Shown here piece after piece: positions 1 through 11,301 of a stretch of DNA of 64,000 nucleotides. Under the pieces are notes generated by a model, which was given only the letters and a program-made list of their open reading frames with translations, had not been told where the DNA came from and did no database searches. Both the position numbers and the translations under genes were made by a program. Position 1 is the stretch's first letter; every line of letters starts with the position of its first letter. The stretch lies in NCBI GenBank assembly GCA_025403435.1, contig CM046351.1, positions 22,723,276 to 22,787,275 of the forward strand, written 5' to 3'. The stretch is from Artocarpus heterophyllus (taxonomy: Eukaryota; Streptophyta; Magnoliopsida; Rosales; Moraceae).

Positions 1-477
1 CATAAGAATTTGAGTTAAAAATTCTTCCTTTGTTTTAATACCCTTCAACATTCATCTTAACAATTGTGAGACAAAAATAAACATTACATATGTTTAAATG
101 AAAAATGGAAGAAAACATGTGCAATTTTTCAACCTATACCCTAGTATAGATACAGAGATTGAACAAAGAAGGAAACAATTTTCTTACTCTTACATTAATT
201 CTCTTCGTCACCTCACACTAAAAGCCATCCTTCAATCTAAATTAATCTATAGAACATGGTCAAAAAATTTTAAATTGCAGACTCAAGCTGCTTGATTCAT
301 CTACAATAAAATTAAATATATACATTAAAAAACAGAGACAGAAAGCGGTAATTTCTTTATTCGTATATTCAAAATTGAAACAAAGTGTCAAAATTTATTT
401 TATTTTATTTTTTCCAAGGAGTATAAAATAAAGGAAAATTAAAAATTTAAAAAAAAAAAAAAAGCAGAGAAATTTAC

Positions 478-679
478 ATGGACAGGATTGAGTTTGACAT
501 TGACATAAATGTTGATGAGAATCTTCACGTTCATCGTCGCAAACATCTTCCAAACGTTTGCAACTCCGACAGCTCTTCAAAACCTTCTTCAATCGCTTGT
601 ACTCCACATAAGAGCATTTATCCTTCAAAACCTCCTTCTCTTTCAGCTGGTATTCTCTGAACGTTTCCCCGAATTTCAT
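478..679 (-). CDS. SPX-RING E3 ubiquitin ligase-like gene, first coding exon (partial)
   Basis: The exon starts with an ATG at 679 on the minus strand and encodes 67 residues plus one base. The N-terminus (MKFGETFREYQLKE, then YVEYKRLKKVLKSC) is the opening of an SPX domain, with the lysine-rich KRLKKVLK helix that binds inositol pyrophosphates in this family. A Cys-rich stretch ending CQCQTQSCP follows. It resembles the start of plant SPX-plus-RING ligases such as Arabidopsis At2g38920, where CPW follows at this point. A GTAAAT donor at 477-472 splits a codon beginning with T, which fits a Trp. The rest of the gene lies beyond the left edge; bases 1-477 read as intron and show no second exon. 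Proteins of this type are thought to link phosphate status to ubiquitination. The family call is from recognition of the N-terminus; the RING itself is not in the window. Confidence 0.8.
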
Positions 680-1216
680 ATCGCCTCTAACTATTCAACA
701 ATCCAACTCGGAATTTTGAAAACCCTAGAATCCCAAAATCGACAGAATTTCGACAAGACGAAGAAGAGAGAAAAATTCTGAATCACGCGTAATAACATAA
801 AATGGGAATTAAGAGTGGGATCACTCTCTCAACAATCTGATTTTGAATTCACAAAACCCTAGAATCCTGAAATCGATAGAATTTCGGAGAAGAATGAGAG
901 AACAAAAAAAAATCTGAATTACGAGTAACACGGAGTGTTATTCTCGAGGGGTGCGGTGGTTCTTTATTTTCTTGATTGAGAGGCTTTTTTGTGTTTTTTC
1001 TTTTTTTATCGTACGACAGAAAAGGTATTCAATAGTTTCTGGAATTTTCTCGGAAACCAAACAAGGGAATGAAATCCAAGAAAGCGGAGCGGAGCTAGGA
1101 AAGAAGAATGATGAATGGTTGAAAGAGCTCGTCGAACCCGCGCATATATCGGAGACGCTTGAGCGTTAAAAATTTCCATACCAGCGTCATCTTTCTTTTA
1201 TGCTGAAAAAATACGG

Positions 1217-1252
1217 CACGTGTGGCAACATTAGTGCACGTGCCTGACGTGG
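1217..1252. promoter_or_regulatory. G-box / ACGT-core cluster upstream of the SPX-RING gene
   Basis: Two perfect palindromic CACGTG hexamers (1217-1222 and 1237-1242) and a TGACGTGG element (1245-1252) lie within 36 bp, about 540-570 bp upstream of the minus-strand ATG at 679. CACGTG and ACGT cores are binding sites for bHLH and bZIP factors in plants. The spacing suggests a real promoter module, but binding is inferred. Confidence 0.5.
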
Positions 1253-1757
1253 GGTACACATTACGCTAGAGAAATAAGTCAAAAACTAAAGATAATAACA
1301 ATAATAATAATGTGATGTCTGGCTCGCCAGTTCGTTCTATAAATATTATTTCATGGAACTTAAATTATTTTTGTATTTTGGTTTAAATTGGCATGAAATC
1401 TGACCATCATGTAACTAGTCATCTTATATTATTGAATCCTTCGTTATTTTCAAGGATTTTGTTATATTTGGGCATGTTTAAATTTAGAAATGATAAAAAA
1501 ATAACATTATTTTTTTTCATTTTTGTTGTCAAAATATTAACATCTTTAATGATTTAAACCACCATTGTTGCATAAAAATTAATTTAGAAATATTTTTCTA
1601 AAAATTATATTTGGGACCAAACGTCATACCTAAAAGTTTAGGACCTTCGGAGTTGTTAACTCTCTTAAAAATATGCAATATTCATGGTTACTAGAATAAC
1701 TTTAATTTTACAACTGACTCTACCTTAAAATGTATAATTCAAACCGTTATCTTTAAG

Positions 1758-1760
<3 letters not shown>

Positions 1761-1800
<40 letters not shown>
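1761..1800. repeat. (AT)n microsatellite
   Basis: An uninterrupted AT dinucleotide run of about 38 bp. Confidence 0.95.
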
Positions 1801-1803
<3 letters not shown>

Positions 1804-2530
1804 GTGGAGCTACGAAAATCTTCCAATAGGAGAGTGAATTAAACTAAAATTTTTAACTAAAACACACTATTATTATTTTAACAATGTTAATTCAAATTTT
1901 GAAATTTACAATCTACAAAATTATGAATTCATAAAATATTATAATTGAGTCGGTGTAAAACAAGGTTGTCAAACTCCTTAAAAATTTAAAAGATAAAATT
2001 CAAATGCACAATTAAAACTTTTTGAAAAGTTTAATATAAATATATATGTAAAGAAGAAGTGTTAGTGGGGTAAAATAAGAAGAAAAGTACAAAAAGAACT
2101 AATATTGAGCATATATCATAAAGGAGCCATTTGGGTCCGCCAACTGGAAAATTTTAGACATTTGCTACAAATAGGACACTTAGATTGAAATGTGCCGCAA
2201 CAAAAAAACTATTTGAAAAAACATCACACTACCACATCAATTTATTTATTATACTTTTCAATTGACCCCTTCTCCTAAGACGGTTCCATTCCATGCGTTA
2301 GATAGAAAAATTGAAAATAAACCCTAAACTAATTTGCAATATTTTAATCTATACAATCATTATTTTTTAATCATTGTGACAAAAATTATAATAGTTTTTT
2401 TAGTTGTAACTTAATTCATTCCACGCTAAAAACTAATGATATTCCTCTTAATTTTATAGAGCAGCTGCCCCTTATTGAATCTAATGTGTCTCAGTTACTG
2501 TATATGTGCGGGTATGCAGGTATACATACA

Positions 2531-3251
2531 TAGGGTCGGCAATTTCAGATACGACACAATGACACGATACGAAAACGATACGAAATAAACAGGTTTGGAC
2601 CGCACGTTTATTACTTGGGCCATAAATGGGTTGGCACGAATAACACAAAAATAAACGAGCTGGATTCGTGCTAACACGCCTTAACAGACTAATTAAACAG
2701 GCCGTAAACGTGTTGACACGGCACAACACGACCCGCCTATTTATAACACATTTAAACTTAAAAATAAAAATATTTGAAATATTTGTAGTAGGTTAGTATT
2801 AATTAAATATTATGTTTTTGTTAATTTTTTATTGGCTTTTTTAAAATTTTTTTTATTTTTTATTTTTAGTTAACTAGGTCGTAAACGTGTTATATGCATG
2901 ATGTTATCGTGTTAACCCGTCACAGCAAGTTTAATAATCGTGTTAATCGTGTCGTGCCATGTTACGCATGCCATAGGCGTTCGTGTTCGTATTTGTATTT
3001 CTGACATGTTTATTAATCGTGTTATGTTCGTGTTCGGGCTATACGCATTATATGCGTGATGTTATCGTGTTAACCCGTCACAACAAGTTTAATAATCGTG
3101 TTAATCATGTCGTGTCATGTTACGCATGCCATAGACGTTCGTGTTCGTATTTGCATTTCTGACATGTTTATTAATCGTGTTATGTTTGTATTCGGGCTAT
3201 ACGTGTCGTGTTGTAAACGTGTCGATACGAACACGTTTATTATCACCTCTA
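2531..3251. mobile_element. Non-autonomous hAT-like transposon
   Basis: The left end begins TAGGGTCGGCAAT and the reverse complement of the right end begins TAGAGGTGATAAT; both resemble the TAGRGGTG-type ends of plant hAT elements. The flanks are TACATACA (2523-2530) and CACATACA (3252-3259), an 8-bp target duplication with one mismatch, the length expected of hAT. The roughly 721-bp interior has no transposase ORF. It is rich in CGTGTT/AACACG words and carries a 158-bp tandem duplication. Confidence 0.75.
2890..3205. repeat. 158-bp tandem duplication inside the hAT-like element
   Basis: Copy one starts at 2890 (TTATATGCATGATG) and copy two at 3048 (TTATATGCGTGATG). The two stay aligned with few substitutions until about 3203. 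The unit is rich in TCGTGTT and TTAATCGTG words. Confidence 0.85.
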
Positions 3252-3547
3252 CACATACATATATATTTTTCCATATTTATAAAATAACTAATAATTTCGA
3301 CTGAAATATTTTAGTTCATAACCATGATATTTTGATAGAATTCTGCGTTAAAGAATAATACTTGACTGGATTCTATTTTAACCCGTAAAGTATCCTACTC
3401 TAGGAAGTTTCGTAACCGTTAATCTATTGATTGATGGCTGACTTTTGACTATTGTTTGCTTTTAATTTGTCCATCGTGGTTGATTTTTTTTTATTATTTA
3501 TAATTCTTTCACCGCGTTTACACCTTAAATTTTATGTATTAAGAATG

Positions 3548-3895
3548 ATTTTAACTAATATTTTAATTATAAATAAAGTAAAGTTCTCAAATACTAAAGT
3601 AAAAAAAAAAGTTACTATAATGTAAAGCTCTCACATGTTACAGCAAAAACAGTTCTAACCAATGATTTTCACCACCATACCAAAACACTCTATTAATTTT
3701 ATAAAAATCAGGATTATCAAAAAATAAATTAAAAAATACTAAACAGGCATTTGGAAAATGTTTTGGAACTAAAAGTATCTGAAAGTACTGTAGCATATGA
3801 GAGCTTTATACTATAGCATACTTTTGCTTTACACTGTAACATGTAAGAGCTTTTTTATTGTTTAAGTTAAAACTAAGTTTTTCAAAAGAGTATTT
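3548..3895. repeat. Two copies of the dispersed AGAGCTTTA MITE-like family
   Basis: Copy one (about 3548-3692) is in inverted orientation and contains GTAAAGCTCTCACATGTTA and an end CAAAACACTCTA. Copy two (about 3742-3895) is forward and contains GTAGCATATGAGAGCTTTA followed by GCTTTACACTGTAACATG, ending near TTTTTCAAAAGAG. An isolated terminal piece CAAAACACCCTATC lies at about 4065-4078. These match the arrangement of the other copies in the window. Confidence 0.7.
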
Positions 3896-4268
3896 CATAA
3901 ATGTCATCTTTTAGGATTTTTTTTTTTTCTAAATGCCTTATATATTTATTTATGATATAACTTAATATGTCATATGAATGATAGTATAGCATAAACTTTT
4001 TTAAATGTGGCAAAAATAAAACACAACTTTTAAAAGTGTTACATAAGATATAATATTCTCTTTGCAAAACACCCTATCAAGTTTTTAAGTAGTTTTAATT
4101 GGGCCCAGCTCCCCTGATAAATTAACAAAATTATACTTGTGTTCCAACGTAACAAAAAGTATATATGTGCCCCACACAATAATAGATGTTTTAAGTAATT
4201 ACACCACACATAAGTCCTCTAGATTTTATATTGTACCTCTACTTTATGAAATTTTTAGCTCCACCGTT

Positions 4269-6668
4269 GCTAGTATTGACCACCTGCACGCAGTGAGTTG
4301 CGATAAAGCATTGTGTTGCTCCCTTGTTTCTTTACGTATTTACTTGCCTTGAAAAAAAAAAATTAAAGTTAGGTTTTAAGAATTTTTAGCTTGAATATTA
4401 AAGGCATATTTATTTGATAGGTTCGAAATATATTTTGAACTCTTTTTTTATAGTATTTATTTCACAAAAATTTAAATTTATGTTCAAGCTTTCTGTTTAA
4501 ACCTATGAATCAAATGGACCATGAGACGTTTTGATAATTTTCTTGTAAGTTTTATACGTCGGCCAATATTTCTAGGTCAAAATGATGATTTCAAAATGAT
4601 TTCGTTAAACACGAAAAGATAATACAAAAAGATTAACAACGTAACCATTGAGTAATTTTTTGTTATCTTAACTCATTTTCTATCACTTTGCCAATAAAAT
4701 GGTATCATTATCTTGAAATCCTACACAAATTTGCAGCGGTCCAAATCTCTCAAGATAATAGTTGTGCAGGTTCCTAAACTTCAAATGCATGTTTAGTATA
4801 TTATATAATATTTGGAATAACCATTGTATTGCATAAATTAGTACAGACGGTGAACTAGTATCAATCATGTTATATAATGAAATATACTTTATTTTCGGTT
4901 GAACTGTATTGTATTATTTTATATAGGGTCTATGGTCAGGATTGGGTCCAGTGTAGGGTTGGTATAAGGGCGACATAAGAGTCGGGCCAAAATATAAATT
5001 TTTTAAAAATTGAAGGGTCACAATGAAAATTTATATTTTTAAAACTTGTATTTTGATCTTTCAAATTTTAAAATTTATATTTTGATCCCATCATTTGAAA
5101 AAAAAAAAATACATTTTGACCTTTTGTTATTATAAAATTATCTTTGGCACCTCAATCATTAAAAAAAAAAACATATGATCCCTTAATTTCAAACAAATTC
5201 ACGTTTTGACCCCTTTTCTTTGAAGATTTTATATTTTGGCTTGATTTTTTTAAATACATTACAATAAAAGTCATGTTCCGGGCTTGCGGTTAAGAGTGAG
5301 GTTTAGAATTAAACTATATATTATAAAAATGCACCTAATGTTGCATTAGGCTATTAATTTTATTAACATATCATAACACCAAACACTATATTGTGTTATG
5401 TTAATGCAACATAATGCAATACACTTTATATAATACAAGATAATACAAGCTACAAAACATGACCTAAGTGGGTTGATATTTTGGTTTCTGGTCTAATTTT
5501 ATAGACAAAAAATTCTTGCATTAAACTTCCATTTGAATTTAGACAGAAAATATCACTTGCATCACACATGACCCACCTTTAACATACAATTAAAAAATAA
5601 CTATACAAATCTATCAAAATATTCAGTATAGAAATAGTTTTGAAAAATCAATATAAATTATTTAAACAATCTCAACAATTTATCTTGTGGTACTTATGAC
5701 TTGTATAATGTATGTTGTATTTTTGAGTTTGCAAAAAAAAAAGTAATTATCTATTTTTGATGTTCTTAAACCTAAATCTCCCAATTGTAAATCAATATAA
5801 AGTTTATGCCTTTTAGGTCAAAACCAATTTTGAGATCTAAATTGAGGAATTATTCTTTTTAGTTTATAAATAAATTTATTATGAAACACCGATTAACAAT
5901 TATCCATTAGAATTTTTTCTTCGTGTTCTTTAAACATTACATCTTTCATTTTTTTTTGTTACAAAACCATCTATACACTAAAAAGGTTAAATTTAACAAT
6001 TGAATTGTCAAAATTAATTAACTGTTGGCTTGTAACATGTACAAAATTAGTATAATTTGAAATTAAAAAGTATGCTCTTGAGAAAAGCTAAAATATAGGA
6101 TTTTTTATAAACTCAAAAATAGCCCTTGATTATAGGTTTATTTAGGTTTTTCTTAAGTGGGATATGGGGTCAATTTAAGAAATACTACTTTTGTGCTATT
6201 TTTTTCAATTTTACAACTTTTATGCGAAAGTTTAAATCATACAACTTTTACTGAAAAGAAAGACACTTTCTAAGTATTTCGGGTTAAGGTTTAGGCAAAT
6301 ATGTATTATCTTAAGATATCTTGGCTTTTTTAACTAGGAGAAATGGAATAAATTAGGTAGTATGTTACTTTTTTACTATCACAATTGTATTTTACCATTT
6401 TTTTTATTTCTTTGATTTATACTTCTATTAGCCAAAAAAGCCAAAATATCTTTAGACCATACTTATTTGTCTCGTCCTCACTTAAAATACTTATGATTAA
6501 TTATATCTTTATACTCTTTAAAAGCGGTATATTTCAAACCTTTTTATACAAATGATAAGATTTAAAAAAAACCACAAAAGTTATTTTTTTTTCTAATTGA
6601 CCCAGAAAAATAGTATAGATCAAATGGAGAAAAAATAGTAGAACATAATGATATACAATATGATTTAT
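4269..6668. other. Intergenic AT-rich stretch without a recognisable gene
   Basis: No coding region is supported. The segment at about 4930-5290 holds repeated phrases of the type GGGTCAAAATATAAATTT, like degraded plant transposon DNA. The segment at about 5330-5450 has partial inverted symmetry around TAATGCAACATAATGC. The rest is AT-rich with short homopolymers. Confidence 0.6.
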
Positions 6669-7158
6669 AGCTTGTTTGATATGTAGATTCAATAAGCTAG
6701 TTCAAACCATGGAGTCGGTTTAAATTAACGTTTGATATAATAATAATTAAGGTTAGTTTAAACCATAGAGGCGTTTTTAAACCTCCAAAATACCCAAAAT
6801 TCACACTTTGCTCCCTTTTAGTTCACACGGTTTAAACCATTTTTTACAATAAAAACAATTCTCATTTTTATTTTCTTTTCATAAACCATAGTTTTTTAAA
6901 CACCAGTTTTCGTTTTAAATTTAATGTGATGTTTTATCTTGTTTTAAATATTTAAATTTCAAACATCAGTTTAAAATCACTATTTAAAACATATAGTTCA
7001 AAGCATAAAATTTTACCGTAGCATATGATGGGAACCATTTTTATTGTAACATATGAGAACTTTATACTGTAATAATTTTTTTTATTATAATATATAAAAA
7101 TTTTATATTATTTATAATTAAGTTTATGGTATGAACCATCGTTAACCAAACAACCTCC
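6669..7158. repeat. Dispersed AGAGCTTTA family, longer copy
   Basis: This approximately 490-bp region opens with AGCTTGTTTGATATG and closes with GTTAACCAAACAACCTCCT, giving imperfect inverted ends. The interior has GTAGCATATGATGG and GTAACATATGAGAACTTTATACTG, plus repeated TTTAAACCAT words. It ends about 80 bp before the 5' UTR region of the SAM-domain gene. Confidence 0.5.
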
Positions 7159-7534
7159 TAAACTTTAAAAACAGAGCGAGTAAGACCCTAGAGGTTAGAG
7201 AGTGACCAGTGTTAATAACTTTTTTTTAATAGCATTTATTAATCTTGATAAATTTCCCCAAGTTACCAGCAAAAACCCATGCAAACACATCGCCTCTCGC
7301 AAAGCCAGCCTGTCGACCTGACCGGCGCGCCACCAGCACCCACGGTCCCGCCCCGCCGGCAACTTCCACTACCAATTTCGCTTGCGCCGCCTCCCGCAAC
7401 ATAAGACCCAGCGCAGTCTCTTTAAACGCCCACCCCCTTTCGCACCAAGCACCGCCTTAATCCGCCACCCCCAAATTTGGGATCCAAGAAACTTCGTTTT
7501 AATTCAACCACTGTCCCTCGATTTTATTTTGAAG

Positions 7535-8634
7535 GTGAGTTTCTTTGGATCATTATTATCTCTATTACTGTTTTCCGACGATCAATCTAACAAGAAGAGG
7601 AACATGATCGAAAAATTTTTCTTTTTTCCCTGTTTTTAAACAAAACAACAGTGACTGAGATCTCATGGACAAAAATGGAAGAAGAATTGTTCCGAAATCC
7701 CAGTAATAATTCTAAAGGCCAAAACTTCGAAAATACATAAAAAAAAAAAAAAAAAAAAATTGAACAGTAGGTTTATAAATAATTTCTTGATTTGTTCCGT
7801 ATTGTGTACGAATTTAGGCCTGTTTTACTGGAGATTAATTTTTTTTCAACGATTATGTATGCTTATTAATCCTAATGTTTTGGCTACGTTTAATTACAGA
7901 GTGTTTTGCTAATGAATATCATTAAAGTACCCGTTTGAGCATGATATTCAATCATGCATTTGATGAACAATAAACACTTATGCGGTTGTGTACAAGGTGT
8001 AATTTTCATGAGAAATAGGAAAAAAAAAAAAATTGGGTTACAGTTTTTGAACTGAATTTTATCTATGGAGTTTATGTTTGAACTAAAACTGAAGCACATC
8101 AATCTCATTTTTGGATTGCCTAGATATAAGTTAATGAGAAGATATCTTGGAAGGTTTCTAATTCTAGTCTCCTAGTAATAAATGGATTCTAGTTATGTTC
8201 AACAACTTTACAAGACAAGGTGAAAATGTTATGAAAAATTCTTATAAAGAGAAGTAGAATTAATTAAGTGAAGAAAGACTGGCATTTCTGCCTTATGTCT
8301 TGATTATATTGCATGAGATTTAGATTTAGGAGACTGCTTAATAGGGTGTTTGAGAAGTGAGTTGAAACTGAGAGGTGGAACTAAAAGTACCGTAGTATGT
8401 AAGGGGTTTACATTGTAGCATGTGAAAGCTTTACATTGTTTGGAATTGAGGTAAATTTTCAAACTGATTAGTATAGATTCTGTGCCTCGCAAAAATAAAA
8501 ATAGTGATAATACCAGTATTTCTATTATATTATTGTTTGGGCATCTGTTTGTTGTGTGGAAGCTGTATGTTTCATAATTTGGCTTTTTAGCTTATGCAAT
8601 AATTAAGAAATTGTATTGTTTTACTTATCACTAG
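7535..8634 (+). other. Intron in the 5' UTR of the SAM-domain gene
   Basis: A strong donor GAAG|GTGAGT at 7534/7535 and an acceptor CTAG|ACAAGG at 8634/8635 frame a 1,100-bp intron just before the ATG at 8653. The preceding C-rich stretch (about 7250-7534) looks like a plant 5' UTR exon; its start is not determined. The intron holds a poly-A run near 7739-7760 and one copy of the dispersed AGAGCTTTA repeat (8342-8468). Confidence 0.6.
8342..8468. repeat. Dispersed AGAGCTTTA family copy in the 5' UTR intron
   Basis: It starts TAGGGTGTTTGAGAAG and contains GTAGCATGTGAAAGCTTTA, the hallmark internal word. It ends near TTTTCAAACTGATTA. The order of parts matches the other forward copies. Confidence 0.7.
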
Positions 8635-8652
8635 ACAAGGAGGTTCAGCTTG

Positions 8653-9450
8653 ATGGGAAAAGCAAAGCAAAGGGAGCTTGTGGCTATCCCTGCAAAGGAG
8701 AATGACAATTCAAGCAGTCTTGTTGGCTTTCCAAATTCTGATCCCGATCAGGATCTCTGCAGAGAAAATAGTTGGGTGATTGTGAAGAAGCAGAAGGTGA
8801 TCATTCTGGTGCCTGCACTACCTGTTGCTGATAGATTCCTGCAGCTAAATCCGGAACCAAGTCAGTCGCAAGCCTTGGCTAGAAAAAGGGTAGATAACAG
8901 ATCAGCGGTTCCAACCGAGACGTGTGCCGGGATGCCATTGGTTGATGAGTGGAAAAGGTCAATGCCTGCAGTTCCTAAAACGGATCACCAGCTTGTTAAG
9001 AAACCTTCTGCTTCAAACATTCCAGCCTTAACCAGACCTTTGCAGCAAGATCCAAGAACAGTATCAATAAACCTGAACCGGCGTCACACCTCCAAGTCTT
9101 ATAGGGTACTCGGAGTATCTAAAACCTCGAGAACCACTTTCCGGCCAAGACCTTTTCTCCATGGCCACACTGATTTCCGTGATGGTGGAAAGCTATTAAA
9201 TCAAAGACTGAGGGCACTGAATCTCGAGAGGAAGCTCCAGAAAGCCGGCGGGTTGAGCAGGTGGCTAGCTTCTCTGGGTCTGGAACAGTTTGTGAGGCTC
9301 TTTCAAGGGAAGGGTCTTAGCAAGTTTCAGTTGGTGAATCTGACTATGAAGAAGCTCAAGGACATGGGTGCAAACGCAGTGGGGCCTAGGAGGAAACTCA
9401 TGCATGCAATAGACTGCATTTGCCAGCCTTACTGTTTTCAGGCTTTGTGA
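8653..9450 (+). CDS. SAM (sterile alpha motif) domain protein
   Basis: The ATG at 8653 lies 18 bp inside the exon that starts at 8635. One uninterrupted reading frame encodes 265 residues. A C-terminal SAM domain occupies about residues 199-257 (LSRWLASLGLEQF, then LTMKKLKDMGANAVGPRRKL), the five-helix fold used for protein-protein or RNA contacts. The final helix has the usual GPRRKLMHAI form. An upstream motif, SWVIVKKQKVIILVPALP (about 40-57), is shared by a group of small plant SAM proteins of unknown function. The middle is basic and low in structure, rich in Arg, Ser and Pro, which suggests a nuclear or RNA-associated protein; that is inference. No partner gene is adjacent. The start is clear because the next upstream in-frame codon is TTG. 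Confidence 0.88.
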   Translation: MGKAKQRELVAIPAKENDNSSSLVGFPNSDPDQDLCRENSWVIVKKQKVIILVPALPVADRFLQLNPEPSQSQALARKRVDNRSAVPTETCAGMPLVDEWKRSMPAVPKTDHQLVKKPSASNIPALTRPLQQDPRTVSINLNRRHTSKSYRVLGVSKTSRTTFRPRPFLHGHTDFRDGGKLLNQRLRALNLERKLQKAGGLSRWLASLGLEQFVRLFQGKGLSKFQLVNLTMKKLKDMGANAVGPRRKLMHAIDCICQPYCFQAL

Positions 9451-10148
9451 AATGCTTTGTGGGATTTAGGAGCTATGTATGTAATCATCAACAAGGTGAG
9501 GAAGCAAATGGTACAAATGAACTAGATTTTGCTGTAGATATATTTTTTTTAAGTTGTACATATTAGTGGAATGAGGGACATTGGTAGGTTTCAATGGATT
9601 CATTTAAACCGTGTTCCTTTTATATCGTCTAAGCTAAGATCCTCTTGAAGAAGTTTAAGCACCGGAATTAACCAAAAGGACGATTTTTGTGTGAGACTTT
9701 GTTCAAGGAATTGTTGTCTAAATTGCTGAGTCATTTTTTTACCCTGATTATAGGTCGTCTATAAAATGTCATTTTTGTCTTTTAGAACGTGTTCAAATTT
9801 ATCAACTTGTCTTGAATTAGTCATCTCGTGCATTAGACCGTTAAAAATTCAACGAAAAATGACACGGTTTCCTTTCCCATTATCATGCTCTCTTTGGGAC
9901 AATTTTGACGTTGGAGAAATTGCTTGTACTCTGTTCGAAGAGAGAGCCTCGCATCTCCATAGTCAAGAACCAAGATGTCCTCTGTTCGTTGCCTGCTTCT
10001 CTTAAGTGTCGTTTCTATCTTATTTCAGGTGTCGTTTTTCGCCTACTGTTGAGGCATCAAAAGTCTTTAGGCTACAATGCCAAGAGACTTTTTGGGAATG
10101 TATAACTGACATTTAGAACTTTAGTATTTTAGCGCGTGAGTACTTTAA
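9451..10148 (+). other. 3' UTR and downstream spacer of the SAM-domain gene
   Basis: After the TGA at 9448-9450 the DNA becomes AT-rich, with transcript-end-like sequence to about 9700. The small open frames at 9766-10105 show no recognisable domain and are probably chance. Confidence 0.5.
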
Positions 10149-10878
10149 GGGGTGTTTAGTAAGTTAGTGAAAACTAATGTTTTTGGTTTATAAAGCGTAA
10201 CATATGAAAGTTTTATATTGTAGCATCTTTTTACTTTTTATTGTAGTTACTAAAAGCTTTACATTATAGTTAGGACCAATTAGTTCTAACTAACCTTTTG
10301 GGCATGTTTGGTGGTCATAATTAGGGAGGATTGAATTGGATTAATTCTTAATATTTTGTTTGGTGAAAAACTTTAAAGGAACTTGAATCCCCTTAGAAGA
10401 AGATTAGGTAATCCCTTGCTAAAGCATCGGATTAAACATAACTTTTGTACATAGTGAAAATTTTAAATGACTATTTGCAAAAATTTATAAAAATTTAGGG
10501 TTATTTTATACTTTTTTTCAAAAATAAGGGGTCAAAATATAATTTTTATGTGATAGAAATATTTTAATAATTATATTTTTACCCTTTTAATTTTAAAAAA
10601 TTGTAATTTGACCCAAAATCTAAAGAAATTTACAAAAAAGCCCCCTATCTTAATAACACAACACTAAAAATGTGATTGGATTAGTTAAAATTTTATCATA
10701 TCTATTCTAATACAATCCAATCTATTTTAATTCAATCCTCTAAGACTATCCTATCCAATACTATTATATCCAATAAACCAAACGAACCTTTTAAACATAT
10801 TTTTATACTATAATATACTTTTGTTTTACATTATAGATAATTAAACTATGAGTTCTAATTAGGTTGCCTAACACACTT
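10149..10878. repeat. Dispersed AGAGCTTTA family copy, interrupted by another element
   Basis: The left part (10149-10299) begins GGGGTGTTTAGTAAG and has GTAACATATGAAAGTTTTA. The right part (10785-10878) resumes with TTTATACTATAATATACTTT and ends near GCCTAACACACTTTA. Removing the 485-bp insert at 10300-10784 restores a continuous copy. Confidence 0.65.
10300..10784. mobile_element. MITE-like element nested in a dispersed repeat copy
   Basis: It begins GGGCATGTTTGGTGG and ends ATAAACCAAACG, so GTTTGGT is inverted at the two ends. Perfect 8-bp direct repeats AACCTTTT flank it (10292-10299 and 10785-10792). Eight bases suggests hAT-type integration. The TGTTTGG ends are also seen in Harbinger-type MITEs, so the superfamily is open. 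The interior has no ORF and contains GGATTGAATTGG / CCAATCTATTTTAATTC inverted words. Confidence 0.65.
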
Positions 10879-11294
10879 TAAATTTGGTAATGGAACATCC
10901 TATTCTTTGATGAAACCCACCACCAAACTCCCAATGAAACAACACATGGCTGTCCCTAGAAGCCTTAATAGCATCATATTGGTAACAAAATCTCCTTTTC
11001 TAAGGGATAAGATATATATTTTTTTTTTTTTTTTTTGGCCTGAAGCCACTGCAATTCTTGTCATCATCATGTGCATGACTAGGCAAACAATTTGGCTCAT
11101 AACAGGTTGCGTGGGATTTTGAGCGGTAACCAAAATCTGCCTTTCAGAGGGGTAGAAATTAAGTTCCAATTTTACCCATGACTACTTGTTCTGCCCGGAG
11201 GCTTATCTGAGTAAAAATTCCTAGTGCCTATCTGAACACAACAAGATTCAGCAGAGAAACAAGTGAAAACATTATAATTTGCAAACAGTTAAAA
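10879..11294. other. Unrecognised stretch with open frames on both strands
   Basis: The base composition is less AT-rich than the flanks. Minus-strand 10900-11169 is open for 89 codons and reads hydrophobic (for example IVCLVMHMMMTRIAVASG), interrupted by a Lys run from a T tract. The plus strand is open over 10907-11122. I recognise no family. It could be a gene remnant, part of a mobile element or chance. Confidence 0.25.
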
Positions 11295-11301
11295 TATTTT
11301 A

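Larger units (their letters stand above)
1802..4268. mobile_element. Possible inverted-repeat-bounded element containing a nested hAT
   Basis: The left edge reads GGTGGAGCTACGAAAAT and the reverse complement of the right edge reads GGTGGAGCTAAAAATTT, a near-match of about 17 bp. No clear target duplication was found, and the left edge abuts the AT microsatellite. Inside are the hAT-like element at 2531-3251 and two copies of the dispersed AGAGCTTTA repeat. No transposase coding is visible. The pairing of the two ends could be coincidental, since GGTGGAGC ends occur elsewhere in the window (see 40602-41602). Confidence 0.25.

Noticed and set aside
7245..7639. Small open frames before the SAM-domain gene
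   Set aside because: They fit a C-rich 5' UTR exon followed by a GTGAGT donor; the products show no domain.
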